Part shown: positions 25,064-33,614 of the stretch, piece after piece
Numbering within the stretch: the stretch's first letter is position 1
How the letters are laid out: each line of letters begins with the position of its first letter
DNA from: Telluribacter humicola
Lineage (GTDB): Bacteria; Bacteroidota; Bacteroidia; Cytophagales; Spirosomataceae
DNA length: 64,000 bases
Direction of reading: 5' to 3'
Assembly (NCBI RefSeq): GCF_017355935.1
Contig: NZ_JAFIQT010000004.1
Location: 186,001-250,000, forward strand
Translations under genes and position numbers: made by a program
Notes under the pieces: model-generated
Seen by the model: the letters and a program-made list of their open reading frames with translations, nothing else
What the model was told of the DNA's origin: nothing
Databases searched by the model: none

Positions 25064-27265
25064 TTATTTAAATGTCTTTTGATTATTGCTATATCCGGTT
25101 TTGTTCTCGTACCAGTCGGTTCTGAGCTTGCCCCCACTCTGGGCCCAGTCAGCAAAGAATAGGTAAGCTGCTGTGATGGGTACCTGCTCCGCCGGATAGT
25201 TGAACTCTACGGGCAGTTCAATGGCCCACGGCAGATTCCCATCGGTTCGGTAGTAGCGGCCAATGCCGGGCTTGGAGGTATCTTTGAGTGTACCCAGCAG
25301 GCTGGTGCTGGCCTTGGCCGTCGGTGCAAAGTTAGCCAGGTGTACTTCTACCTCGCGCTTGCCATCTACGATGATGAATGGGTTGATCTTCTCCTGACTG
25401 GCTTTGGCCGCATCCAGCGGAGAAGCAAAACGTACCACTAGATCAAGCTGACCGGGTGTTCCTGCGGGATTGTCCTTCACGGTGTTGAACATAGACCCTC
25501 CTGAACGTTTGATTAGTGGCTCGGGCGATTCATAAGCTACAATGACCGCTTTGAGCTGACCCGCTTCAGTCTTGTTAGGCGCCAGCTGTACATAGCCCTT
25601 GGTATGACTGTAACCGGTTACACTAGCCACCTCGCTACTGCTGACCCCATCGAGCTGGAAACCAAAGCCATTTTCATAAGCGGCACCAATGGCGCGGATA
25701 ACGATCTTGTTTTTCAGCTCCACCAGCTTGTTATCAGCATTGAAGACGCGCGTGATGCGTGAGTTGATGATCAGGTCATTGAAGTCGTAGTCACCCTGCG
25801 CCGGCCACAGGTCCTCAAAGCCGTAGGTTGCCCAGCCCGTAGCCGAAGGATAGTAGGTGTTGTAGGCGCGGGTGGGGTCAGTGGGATAATCATCCTGAGC
25901 GTCGGCAACCCCATCTTTATCAGTGTCAATGATAGTAGAGATAGGCGGGGTACCGAAGCCCTCGGGGTTGCAGGAGGTGGTAGGCAGATAAGTGCCGACG
26001 CAGCTGAAGTAGCTGCTGGCAATGCTCGAGTTGTTTTGCTCTATGCCGTTGCCATCGCAGTAGCTAATCGTACCATTCATCGAGGCACTACTGTTGATGG
26101 CTGTTCTTCCGCTCACCTTCATGACTGATTTGGTAGTACCCGATCCCGAAAGTACACCGTCATAGTACATGTCTTTGGTACTGTGCAGTGCACCATTGGC
26201 CAGTACAAGCTTGCCCGTACTGTTAAGCCGGGTTTCTACTCCGGCCGACACATACGCATTGTTGGTAAAGGTAGTTCCCGCGTTTACAATGAATTTTTTA
26301 GTAGCGATTAGTTTGCAGTTGTTGGTACTGGTGGATCCGCTGTTGGCCGTAAATTCTTCCACCGTAATTGCGTTATTGTTGGTCAGGATACGGCTGTTAT
26401 TAAGTTTGGTAGCCGTGATCTCGCCGTTGTTCAGCAGGTAAGATGAGGTACTGTTGCTGTTCAGGTTAAGATCTCCCTTTACCTCCATTTTGCCGTAGTT
26501 TTCCATTCTGCCGCCTATGGCAAACGAGCTGTTGAAAGACAGGTTCTGAGAGTAGTTGTAAATCGTAGCTTCGGAGGCGTTGGTATTGATACTACCCACC
26601 GAAACCGTAGAGCCTTCCAGGAAGTATACTTTGCAGGAGTTGTTATTGAGGTTAATGTTGATGTTCGTAGCCGTGCCACATATGCGTACCGTACCCCCAT
26701 TCATATTGATGGTACGGTTAAAAGTACCCGTAAGGCATATCTGCTCGCCACTATTTACGTTAAGATCGGACGTATAGTTATTATAGGTTTTGGTACAGCC
26801 GGTGGTACAATCCATGCCTGAGTTGGCCTGTAAACGCAGGGCTACCGTAGGAGTAGCCGTTCTGAAATCAGCCGAGATGTAGCTATCGGTTGATACCTTC
26901 CGGATCTCAGAGCTTCCATTCTGGTTTATTTTTTCGATATATAGCTCACCAAGTGAAGCAGGTATCTGAAACTGCATCTTCAGATCCTGACTAGATGAAG
27001 TAATCCCTGAACTAAGCAGTTGTCCTACCGTAGGCAGGTCATTATAGACATTTACACGGAAACGTTCATCCGTGGCTGACGAACCACCAACTTTGATATT
27101 CAGCTGAATGTCTTTGGTGGATTTAAAATTGAAAGTTTCACTAATCTTTAAGTTTTCAATTGCCCCCGTGTCGCCACTCTTAGTCGGGTCAAGATTTTCA
27201 GGTATACAGCCGTAGACCGAGAATAGTAAGGCTAGTATAGCCCCTTGTTTTAAAAGTAGTTTCAT
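25064..27265 (-). CDS. LruC domain-containing lipoprotein
   Basis: 733 residues. Signal with lipobox S-V-Y-G-C20. The middle third (about 180-400) is a low-complexity Asn/Ser-rich region with a repeating pattern (N-N-G-E-I-T-A-T-K-L-N-N-S, L-T-N-N-N-A-I-T-V), likely a beta-helix. A calcium-type D-T-D-K-D-G-V-A-D motif follows near 450. The C-terminal domain from about 475 has G-F-E-D-L-W-P-A-Q-G-D-Y-D-F-N-D-L-I-I-N, the LruC signature, and W-A-Q-S-G-G at the end. LruC was named from a Leptospira outer-membrane lipoprotein; function in Bacteroidota is unknown. It is flanked by a terminator and the divergent transporter region. Confidence 0.9.
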   Translation of the reverse strand: MKLLLKQGAILALLFSVYGCIPENLDPTKSGDTGAIENLKISETFNFKSTKDIQLNIKVGGSSATDERFRVNVYNDLPTVGQLLSSGITSSSQDLKMQFQIPASLGELYIEKINQNGSSEIRKVSTDSYISADFRTATPTVALRLQANSGMDCTTGCTKTYNNYTSDLNVNSGEQICLTGTFNRTINMNGGTVRICGTATNININLNNNSCKVYFLEGSTVSVGSINTNASEATIYNYSQNLSFNSSFAIGGRMENYGKMEVKGDLNLNSNSTSSYLLNNGEITATKLNNSRILTNNNAITVEEFTANSGSTSTNNCKLIATKKFIVNAGTTFTNNAYVSAGVETRLNSTGKLVLANGALHSTKDMYYDGVLSGSGTTKSVMKVSGRTAINSSASMNGTISYCDGNGIEQNNSSIASSYFSCVGTYLPTTSCNPEGFGTPPISTIIDTDKDGVADAQDDYPTDPTRAYNTYYPSATGWATYGFEDLWPAQGDYDFNDLIINSRITRVFNADNKLVELKNKIVIRAIGAAYENGFGFQLDGVSSSEVASVTGYSHTKGYVQLAPNKTEAGQLKAVIVAYESPEPLIKRSGGSMFNTVKDNPAGTPGQLDLVVRFASPLDAAKASQEKINPFIIVDGKREVEVHLANFAPTAKASTSLLGTLKDTSKPGIGRYYRTDGNLPWAIELPVEFNYPAEQVPITAAYLFFADWAQSGGKLRTDWYENKTGYSNNQKTFK

Positions 27266-27521
27266 AGAATAACAGATACTGAGGTGTATGATATGATTAT
27301 GTCAGAACTTCAGCAAATGTATAGCCACCCGAAACGCTGGATTGAAAATTTCGATTAATAGCTTTATAAACAGCCTGATTGGCAAAAAATATTCGAAAAT
27401 AGGCGTTGTACACGTAGAAGGGAATGCAACAAAAAGCGGAAATAGATCATTAGCAAAAACTTCACCAACAAGACCTACTTCGCACGTAATAACTCTTTGC
27501 TTTTGGATTGTAGGAAACGAT

Positions 27522-28433
27522 CTACTTAGGGGTTACCATGCCACCGTCGGTAGCTTTGGGGGCAGGCTCCTGTACGATCACAACGGCAGCCAGTACCAGC
27601 CCTATACCCAGATACTGCCCGATGCTTACTACTTCCCGGAACACCAGTACTCCAATCAGAGAGGCTACTACCGGCTCAATGGTGGCTACAATGGAGGCAC
27701 GACTGGACTCAATGACCTGTAGTCCTTTAGTATAAAGCAAATAGGCTAGTGTAGTGGAAAATAAACAAAGACCGGCTATATATAACCAGGTTTCAGTCTG
27801 ATGAAGTTGACGGACTACCTGTTGAATATCGCTAAATGGAGTGATAGCTACCGCGGCAAATACAAAGGTATAGAGGGTAACCGTCAGCGAATCGTACTTC
27901 TGCAACGCGTACTTCCCAAACACGCTGTACAGGGCATAGAAAAACCCAGAGCCAAGCCCCAATAGTATACCATACAACGACACCGGATGATCAGTAGCCG
28001 ATCCACCTATACCTACTACCATTCCACAGCCTGCCAGCGTAGTCACCAGGGCGAGAACTTTACGGGTAGTAATGACTTCGTTAAAAAGAAAGCGGGAGAG
28101 AATCGTCACAAACGCGGGAGCCGTATAGAGCAGAATGGTAGCCACCGATATGGATGTTTCGCGGATGGCGCTGAACATACACCAGTTAAACAGTACGATG
28201 CTGATAATCCCCGTCCCAACAAAGTACTTACTATCGGAGAGCTTTATCTTTAGCAATCGCCAGTTTGTGAGAAGGGTATACAGCCCCAGAAAAGCAGCAG
28301 CAGATAGGGCCCGAACTGCCACTACCTGGTTGGTGGTAAACCCCAGATCATAGAGTTGTGAGACAAACAAGCCAATCATACCCCACAGGAAAGCGGCCGC
28401 TGCAATAAAAATATACGCTAGTTTCTTATTCAT
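27522..28433 (-). CDS. EamA family (drug/metabolite) transporter
   Basis: 303 residues with about ten hydrophobic segments arranged as two EamA repeats (about 5-140 and 152-290). Typical positions: W-G-M-I-G-L-F-V-S in helix 1, E-P-V-V-A-S-L-I-G-V-L-V-F-R-E at the end of the second repeat. These inner-membrane proteins export or import small metabolites such as amino acids; the substrate cannot be read from the sequence. It ends with a short cytoplasmic tail. Start ATG 28433 follows a stretch without Shine-Dalgarno sequence. Confidence 0.92.
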   Translation of the reverse strand: MNKKLAYIFIAAAAFLWGMIGLFVSQLYDLGFTTNQVVAVRALSAAAFLGLYTLLTNWRLLKIKLSDSKYFVGTGIISIVLFNWCMFSAIRETSISVATILLYTAPAFVTILSRFLFNEVITTRKVLALVTTLAGCGMVVGIGGSATDHPVSLYGILLGLGSGFFYALYSVFGKYALQKYDSLTVTLYTFVFAAVAITPFSDIQQVVRQLHQTETWLYIAGLCLFSTTLAYLLYTKGLQVIESSRASIVATIEPVVASLIGVLVFREVVSIGQYLGIGLVLAAVVIVQEPAPKATDGGMVTPK

Positions 28434-29168
28434 TTCCTTACTACCTACTCTACCTCAACTCTATTTGGGCCAGATATAGATCAGGTACTCCCTCTCCCAC
28501 TACCCTCCTACCCTAGATCTTCTATTTGCATAGTTAGAAAAATAGCAGGTTTCATCCCACTTTCTATATGAATTAGCCTTTGCTACCAATGAGAATAACC
28601 AGCCCTATCAATCTCATAAGATGGGGAGGACCAGTTCACAGTTAAAGCTTAATTTTACTTAATAGTGCTGATGTTAGTCGGAATAGTAGCAGGCCAGTTA
28701 TATACCATCAGCTCACTTACCCCTAATTTATACATACCTCCGCAGGGAGTACTCAAATTCGAGGATCTGGTAAAGGTTTATTGGGGTTCTTTTTGATAGT
28801 CCGCGTGCGTAAAATCACCTGCTTAAACAGGAATGGTAGTAAAACGCGGGGAGAGAATCGTGGTTGCATGTAACCTTATGTAGAAAATCCAGATGACTCG
28901 ATATATGCGTGCCAGTCATGGCATTCAGAACCCGCTGCACATTGATCGGGACCGATGGGTCATTGAGCAGGGCTGGTACCACGATGGAAGAGTAAGAGAC
29001 ATGGGTAAAAAGGGAACAGGAAACGGGAGATAAAAGCACAAAATCCTCTCAGGCCGGTAATACATTAATGAGCCGCCAGTGGCCTTTCAGCACTGTAAAT
29101 GTTATAGAGAAGCGTTGTATACATTTCAGGGATGTCCCACAGTAGTGGCTATCGACGCTTATACTCAT
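28434..29168. other. Gene-poor 735-bp stretch beside the replication gene
   Basis: No recognisable gene. A 74-codon minus-strand frame with GTG start (28815-29039) has ordinary codon choice but no known motif. No iteron copies or terminator-like hairpin were seen directly after the replication gene, which is unusual for this window. It may be decayed coding sequence. Confidence 0.45.
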
Positions 29169-30614
29169 TTAAAGCCTGCTGTTCATTTCTCCTATCTCAT
29201 GTTCTACGGCATCAATCAGGGCTTTGAACTCATTATTCTGGGCTTCGAATGGCTTGGGATGTTCACCCATCACAAAACTCACAAGAAAGGCCTGAAAAGG
29301 AGCTTTTTCAAGGTTTGCTTCGAAGCTTTCATCCTTGCTGTACCGGGCAAAGAGACTATGCTGGGCCTTTTCGATCAGGCGCTCTTTGAGAGGGGATTTT
29401 TTTTCCAGCAAATTAGTGGCAATCGTGAACTGCCGGTCAAACTGAGCCTTGCGCAGTTGCTCTTTCTTCCATTCGAGTTCCTTTATTACTTCAACCCGAG
29501 CTTCGTGCTCGCTTTGTTTCCTACGGCCTTCAACTACTTTTAGCTCCTGCTTTTCATATGGGTTATTGAGATCGCGTATTGCTACCATAGCCTGCAGAAA
29601 CCCCCCAATGTTGTGAATGGCATGTCCGGCTTTCAGGTGGCTGAATGTATAGGAAATCCCCCTCCTGATCTGCTCCTGCGGATAATCCCGGAACCATTTC
29701 TCGACCGTAGTACTACTTACGTGATCCTTTACCTGCTTATATACCGCCTCAAAATCTCCACTTATATCCAGGATCGGCTCTACCGGGCTATTATCTTCAA
29801 TGGCTCCGATTTGCTTTTTCCGCTTGCCCTGGATATTAAAAAATCGTATACCTACTACCTTCTTTCTACCCGCACCGGGTCTCCGCTCGTACTGGGGTTC
29901 GTAGTCGAAGGTAATATCCGCTTTCGCATTGATTTCCTTGTAGGCAGGTTCCAGCACCCGCTGTTTGACGTGCTCCCAGGTCTTGAGCGTATCCTTTATT
30001 ACCTTTTTTAGCCTTGAGTCATACTCCTTAGCTCCAATCATCTCCCTAAATTCATCAAAGTTCAGGGTCTTTGATCCAACGTATTCGTACAGTTTCAACA
30101 GTTCATACGTACGAATGACGTAGGTACTGTCGATCTGCATGGTAATCTCGGGATCATACTGCGTGTAACGCTGCTTTAACTGGAGAAGGTAGGGACTCAG
30201 TTCGTTATTAAACTTGAGGCTCAGGTACCCTCCTTCACTCGTATATCCCTTCAGATCATTGGGACGATCCACCATTGCCATCAGGGGGTAACTTTTCAGA
30301 CGCGCTTCGCCATTTTCATCCGTGTAGGGGATATGTACTACCCTATTCAGCAAAAGCTCCTCGGCCTTACGGATTTCCTCATATAGTTTACCATTGGGCC
30401 TTTTATCATATTCAGACATAAAGTCCCTGATAAAGATATCAACCTGCTTGAATTCGGTATCATCCTTATGGATCTCTTTGACCATCTTTTCAAACAGCCG
30501 GATCTCCCAAAGAGTAAAGCGGTAACGAGCCTCCACGAGCTCATTACTCTTTTTGATGAGTGTAATCGATTTGTATTTCTTGGATCGCTTACTTTCCTCC
30601 GTTCCTTTAGCCAT
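29169..30614 (-). CDS. Plasmid replication initiator (Rep_3 / RepB family)
   Basis: 481 residues. The N-terminal winged-helix domain begins with K-S-N-E-L-V-E-A-R-Y-R-F-T-L-W-E-I-R-L-F, the usual opening of iteron-binding Rep_3 initiators, and continues through Y-E-E-I-R-K-A-E-E-L-L-L-N-R and M-Q-I-D-S-T-Y-V-I-R-T-Y-E-L-L-K-L-Y-E-Y (second winged helix). The C-terminal third (from about 290) is an extension with V-E-K-W-F-R-D-Y-P-Q-E-Q-I-R-R-G and a Lys/Glu-rich coiled-coil stretch near 380-410, longer than in small plasmids. It should bind the direct repeats just upstream (30664-30835) and recruit the replication machinery. The gene reads away from the iterons, the typical layout. Confidence 0.93.
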   Translation of the reverse strand: MAKGTEESKRSKKYKSITLIKKSNELVEARYRFTLWEIRLFEKMVKEIHKDDTEFKQVDIFIRDFMSEYDKRPNGKLYEEIRKAEELLLNRVVHIPYTDENGEARLKSYPLMAMVDRPNDLKGYTSEGGYLSLKFNNELSPYLLQLKQRYTQYDPEITMQIDSTYVIRTYELLKLYEYVGSKTLNFDEFREMIGAKEYDSRLKKVIKDTLKTWEHVKQRVLEPAYKEINAKADITFDYEPQYERRPGAGRKKVVGIRFFNIQGKRKKQIGAIEDNSPVEPILDISGDFEAVYKQVKDHVSSTTVEKWFRDYPQEQIRRGISYTFSHLKAGHAIHNIGGFLQAMVAIRDLNNPYEKQELKVVEGRRKQSEHEARVEVIKELEWKKEQLRKAQFDRQFTIATNLLEKKSPLKERLIEKAQHSLFARYSKDESFEANLEKAPFQAFLVSFVMGEHPKPFEAQNNEFKALIDAVEHEIGEMNSRL

Positions 30615-30623
30615 TTATCAACA
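30615..30623 (+). promoter_or_regulatory. Possible DnaA box
   Basis: TTATCAACA differs from the consensus DnaA box TTATCCACA at one position. It touches the start codon of the initiator gene and lies beside the iteron array, where iteron plasmids commonly carry such boxes. A 9-mer with one mismatch can occur by chance. Confidence 0.35.
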
Positions 30624-30663
30624 TATATGGGTAGTACGTATCCAAATGTAAAAAAAAGGAATG

Positions 30664-30835
30664 AGGAAAACGTGCTTTTATATGAGGAATTTGTGCTTTT
30701 ACTGGGAGGTATGTGTGTTTATATGAAGAGGCATACGTGCGTTTATTGAGAGGAATATGTGTCTATATAGGGAGGTATACGTGCGTTTATCGAGTGGTAT
30801 TTGTGCGTTTATCGGGTGGTATACGTGCGTTTATG
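30664..30835 (+). repeat. Iteron array: eight direct repeats, about 22-bp period
   Basis: Eight copies of a GAGGTATACGTGCGTTTAT-like unit lie head to tail. The GTG of the conserved core falls at 30672, 30693, 30713, 30737, 30759, 30781, 30803 and 30825, giving steps of 21, 20, 24, 22, 22, 22 and 22. The four copies nearest parA are closest to consensus (ACGTGCGTTTATCGAG-like); the two next to the initiator gene are most degenerate. Position upstream of a Rep_3 gene and a period of two helical turns identify these as initiator binding sites of the replication origin. Confidence 0.88.
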
Positions 30836-30869
30836 ACTTATATTATGCTGTAATTCAAATGGTTACGGA

Positions 30870-30930
30870 CTTCTAAAGAATACAATATATTAAATTGTAA
30901 AAGAAAAAATAACAATACTAATTGTAGTTG
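30870..30930 (+). promoter_or_regulatory. A/T-rich candidate DNA-unwinding region of the origin
   Basis: Directly after the iterons comes a stretch of about 60 bp that is nearly all A and T (TACAATATATTAAATTGTAA and neighbours). Iteron origins normally open in such a segment next to the array. Inferred from composition and position only. Confidence 0.5.
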
Positions 30931-30961
30931 CTTCTTTTTGATCATGTTTTCTTAGCAAACT

Positions 30962-31359
30962 AATAAACACATATACCTCTCCTTTTGATAGGAGTAGAGT
31001 ACATAGGCCAAATCAAAGTGTAGGAGCTATGAAACTACCCGTATTATTTTCCGCCGCGCGCCGCACTAATTTTTTTAGCGTTTAAGGGTCAGTACGTTAT
31101 GATTATAAAGTGAATTAAAACACATTTCCCTCACGTGAACAAAGGCGAAGTACCATCTTGAGTTTTGCCGTATGGAGAGTAAAAAAACACATTTTCCTCT
31201 TCTCTATATATAGATCTTCATGCTGTCACTGCCAGCGCTATCACTCAGCAAGTTACCAGCTACTGTTCATTTAGCTCATACCAGACTTACTCCACCTGGC
31301 CTGCTTAGGATCTCATTGAAAGAGTGGGTACTATTTGTATAAAAACACATATACCACAC
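30962..31359 (-). repeat. Four dispersed inverted iteron copies between origin and parA
   Basis: The complement of the iteron core (AAACACAT-N-TACCTC-like) occurs at 30962-30982, 31116-31134, 31182-31201 and 31340-31359. Read on the minus strand each is G-A-G-G-T-A-T-A-T-G-T-G-T-T-T-T-like, matching the array but with T for the second C of the core. Spacing is irregular (about 140-160, 65 and 160 bp). Opposite orientation and spread suggest control of copy number by looping (handcuffing), or sites for the partition proteins; neither is shown by sequence alone. Confidence 0.7.
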
Positions 31360-31422
31360 ACAAAAATACGAGTAGAAACTCCTCCGGGGCGGTAAATATT
31401 TACTTCAAAGTACCGCGATACC

Positions 31423-31453
31423 TTCGGAATACAGGAAGAAAATAATACATTTG
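31423..31453 (+). promoter_or_regulatory. Probable promoter of the par operon
   Basis: TACATTTG at 31446-31453 is a perfect match to the Bacteroidota -7 element TAnnTTTG, 24 nt before the parA ATG at 31477. The -33 side (around 31424, CTTCGG) is weak. Confidence 0.55.
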
Positions 31454-31476
31454 GCTCTATCAAGACTCATATCTCT

Positions 31477-32238
31477 ATGAAGGTAATTTCTATAACCAAC
31501 AACAAAGGAGGGACTGGTAAAACCACTACCAGCTATAATCTGGGGGCGGCCCTCGCTAATCGTAATCACAAAGTACTCTTAATTGATCTGGATGCCCAGT
31601 GTAATCTTACCATCGCCACGGGAACATCTACTACCGGTCGTCATATCGGGGAGCTCCTTTTAGGGGAGGCCAGTTTTGATGACGTTGTTGTCAAAAAAGA
31701 CCTTTTCGATTTGCTACCGGCGCATCGGATGCTACTAAGTTTTGAATACCGTATCAACACGGAGCCGGATAGCGGCTTCTTTTTGGCAGAAAACCTTGAA
31801 GGGAAAGAGTATGATTTCGTCATTATTGACTGCCCGCCCAGTTTGGGATCATTGACTGTCAATGCACTCGTGGCCAGTGATTTCTTTGTGGTACCCATGC
31901 AGGGAGAAAACTTTGCGTACGTCGGGCTGGATGAAATACTGCAGCTCACTACTAAGATCAAGCGGAGGATGAATCCCAGAATTAAACTGGCTGGAATCCT
32001 GTTTAACCGTTTCGATATGCGGACTAAGTTTGGGCAGATGGTCTTGCAGAAGCTTACCCAAAACCCGATGGTGCGAGTGTTTGAAACCTCTATCCGGCAG
32101 GATGTATCGCTGATGGAAAGTACTGCCTTTGCCCAATCTATTTTTGAATATGCACCAGACTCACGGGGTGCTAGTGACTTCGGTAAATTATGTGATGAAC
32201 TTCTAGAACTATATGGCGAAGAAAAAATTCAGCAGTGA
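31477..32238 (+). CDS. parA: ParA-type partition ATPase
   Basis: 253 residues, type Ib size (no N-terminal DNA-binding domain). Deviant Walker A K10-G-G-T-G-K15-T-T, Walker A' L-I-D-L-D-A-Q-C-N near 36-44, and I-I-D-C-P-P-S-L-G near 115 are all present. ParA forms ATP-dependent gradients on the nucleoid that move replicon copies apart, working with a centromere-binding partner. Its stop overlaps the start of the next gene by 26 nt, so the two are translationally coupled. Placement beside the iteron origin shows it serves this replicon rather than a distant chromosome. Confidence 0.93.
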   Translation: MKVISITNNKGGTGKTTTSYNLGAALANRNHKVLLIDLDAQCNLTIATGTSTTGRHIGELLLGEASFDDVVVKKDLFDLLPAHRMLLSFEYRINTEPDSGFFLAENLEGKEYDFVIIDCPPSLGSLTVNALVASDFFVVPMQGENFAYVGLDEILQLTTKIKRRMNPRIKLAGILFNRFDMRTKFGQMVLQKLTQNPMVRVFETSIRQDVSLMESTAFAQSIFEYAPDSRGASDFGKLCDELLELYGEEKIQQ

Positions 32239-32992
32239 TCTTTTAAGGGATTTGCATGCTGAGGCAGTAGCTCCCATTCCTTCACTTGAAGAGGAAAACA
32301 CTGAGCTAGCCGAACTGTCCTTGGATGAGCAGTCCCGCCTGGAAGAATGTGAAGAGGTGATCCATAAAGGATTAAAGACCTTTGTGGAAGTTGGTAGCGC
32401 CCTGTACGAGATCCGTGATAAGAAGCTGTATCGCAATCACTTTAAAACGTTTGAAAGCTACTGCCAGGAGCGGTGGCAGCTGAAGCGGCAACGTGCCTAT
32501 GAATTGATGGGTGCCGCTGAGATAGTCAATCAGCTGTCAGAAAATTTGTCGGAAATTTCCGACAAAACTACCATTGCTCCTCCAGATAAGGAGTCCCATG
32601 CTGCGGCCTTATCCCGAATACCTGCAGTGTTGCGGTTCAGAGCCTGGCAGAAGATAGTTGAAGAGAGTGTGCAGCAGGCGCGCCCTGTGACGGTAAAGCT
32701 GATCAACGAGGTAACAGATACTCTGATAGATGAACAGGATACAGCAGAGCCACCTGCAAAGAGTCTGGACGAGAATGAAGAGCTACTTAAGCAGATGCGC
32801 AGCAAGGTAGCCAAGGCCAAACTGGATGATGTTCGTATAGAGATCAGCGGCAAATGGCTTATCAAAAATAAACTGGAAGATATCTGGAAACGGATCAGTC
32901 CGGATGCTACGGACGAAATCAGTGAAGATTACCGGGCGCTGATCACGCTAAACCAGGCCGAAAAAATAGGGATCATCAGAAAGCTGAAATAG
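32213..32992 (+). CDS. ParB-like partition partner, non-canonical
   Basis: 259 residues, ATG 32213 inside the end of parA. It lacks the ParB CTPase box (G-E-R-R) of chromosomal ParB proteins. Residues about 38-105 (E-V-G-S-A-L-Y-E-I-R-D-K-K-L-Y and T-F-E-S-Y-C-Q-E-R-W-Q-L-K-R-Q-R-A-Y-E-L-M) look like a helix-turn-helix module seen in plasmid and phage proteins of the DUF3102-like type. The C-terminal part is Lys/Glu-rich and helical. The operon with parA makes it the likely centromere-binding protein, an inference from position. A perfect 22-bp palindrome lies within its own coding sequence (32545-32566). Confidence 0.75.
   Translation: MAKKKFSSDLLRDLHAEAVAPIPSLEEENTELAELSLDEQSRLEECEEVIHKGLKTFVEVGSALYEIRDKKLYRNHFKTFESYCQERWQLKRQRAYELMGAAEIVNQLSENLSEISDKTTIAPPDKESHAAALSRIPAVLRFRAWQKIVEESVQQARPVTVKLINEVTDTLIDEQDTAEPPAKSLDENEELLKQMRSKVAKAKLDDVRIEISGKWLIKNKLEDIWKRISPDATDEISEDYRALITLNQAEKIGIIRKLK
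32545..32566 (+). repeat. Perfect 22-bp palindrome inside the parB-like gene
   Basis: TTTGTCGGAAATTTCCGACAAA is self-complementary with no loop, typical of a dimer protein binding site rather than an RNA hairpin. A related half-site TGTCAGAAA lies 10 bp upstream. It could be the centromere of this replicon or an operator. Confidence 0.5.
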
Positions 32993-33080
32993 GGCAGGTG
33001 AGTTGTGGTGGAGTTGATTCATTAGCCACTAGTAGATTAATTTGTACATAATTTGTACATATAGGTTATGGCAGATAAAT

Positions 33081-33102
33081 AATAAAAACACATTTACCTC
33101 AC
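33081..33102 (-). repeat. Isolated inverted iteron copy after the par operon
   Basis: AATAAAAACACATTTACCTC is the complement of the iteron consensus and the same orientation as the four copies before parA. It lies 89 bp past the parB-like stop codon. Confidence 0.65.
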
Positions 33103-33171
33103 GGTTAAAAAACGGGGTGAAGCTATATAAATACAGCTTTTAACCTTTCGAACTTGTAATAAGTACTAGAC

Positions 33172-33203
33172 AGAGCTGCCAGCATCCTGGCAGCTCTTAT
33201 TCG
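33172..33203 (+). terminator. Terminator of the par operon
   Basis: A perfect 11-bp stem (33172-33182 with 33187-33197; arm AGAGCTGCCAG), 4-nt loop, followed by TATTCGTT. It is the first terminator-like hairpin after parA/parB. Confidence 0.7.
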
Positions 33204-33610
33204 TTACCAAGGTGCACAACCATTGAAGGAACATTCATATACATCTCTATCTGGTATATGATATACCTTGTAGGTCCAAATCATTGATCAAAGAAAGAGA
33301 AACGGGTGTGGCAGTAAGTTCTACCGAAGGCTCTTCTGTATGGAATTTATTAGGTTAGTTTCTGGCGCTATAAGTCTTCAGGAATTTCATGAGGTATATG
33401 TGTTTTTTTAAAGAAAGGGGCTAGAATATGGTTACTAGGGCTTGTATTATCTCACTGGAAGTGCAGGCGGACCTGGTAGTAGTAGATGATGGATTTGGGA
33501 AGTACGATTTTAGGGTTTAAAAATGATCATTTTCTGCCTTACCCTAGATTACACGGTATCTAAACATAACTTTTTTCGTTCTGCTATATAAAAAAAGTGA
33601 AGGAGCTATA
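33204..33610. other. Intergenic stretch between par operon and small-RNA candidate
   Basis: About 400 bp without a convincing gene. A single iteron-like copy in array orientation, GAGGTATATGTGTTTTTTTA, lies at 33391-33410. Otherwise nothing recognised. Confidence 0.5.
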
Positions 33611-33614
33611 TTTT

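Noticed and set aside
27342-27722. 126-codon plus-strand frame between LruC and EamA genes
   Set aside because: It overlaps the EamA coding region on the other strand for most of its length, and the rest has no motif.
28815-29039. 74-codon minus-strand frame near the initiator gene
   Set aside because: GTG start, no recognisable motif, no supporting ribosome site or neighbours. Codon use is ordinary, but that alone does not make a gene.
29079-29543. 154-codon plus-strand frame at the end of the initiator gene
   Set aside because: Mostly antisense to the Rep gene coding sequence; no known motif.
31051-31064. G/C-rich patch CCGCCGCGCGCCGC in the A/T-rich origin
   Set aside because: Striking by composition but single, short, and without partner repeat or known function.
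31127-31138. CTCACGTGAACA resembling the ParB site core
   Set aside because: Only the CACGTG core and one flank match the consensus parS 16-mer, and it overlaps an iteron copy. The parB-like protein here is not canonical.
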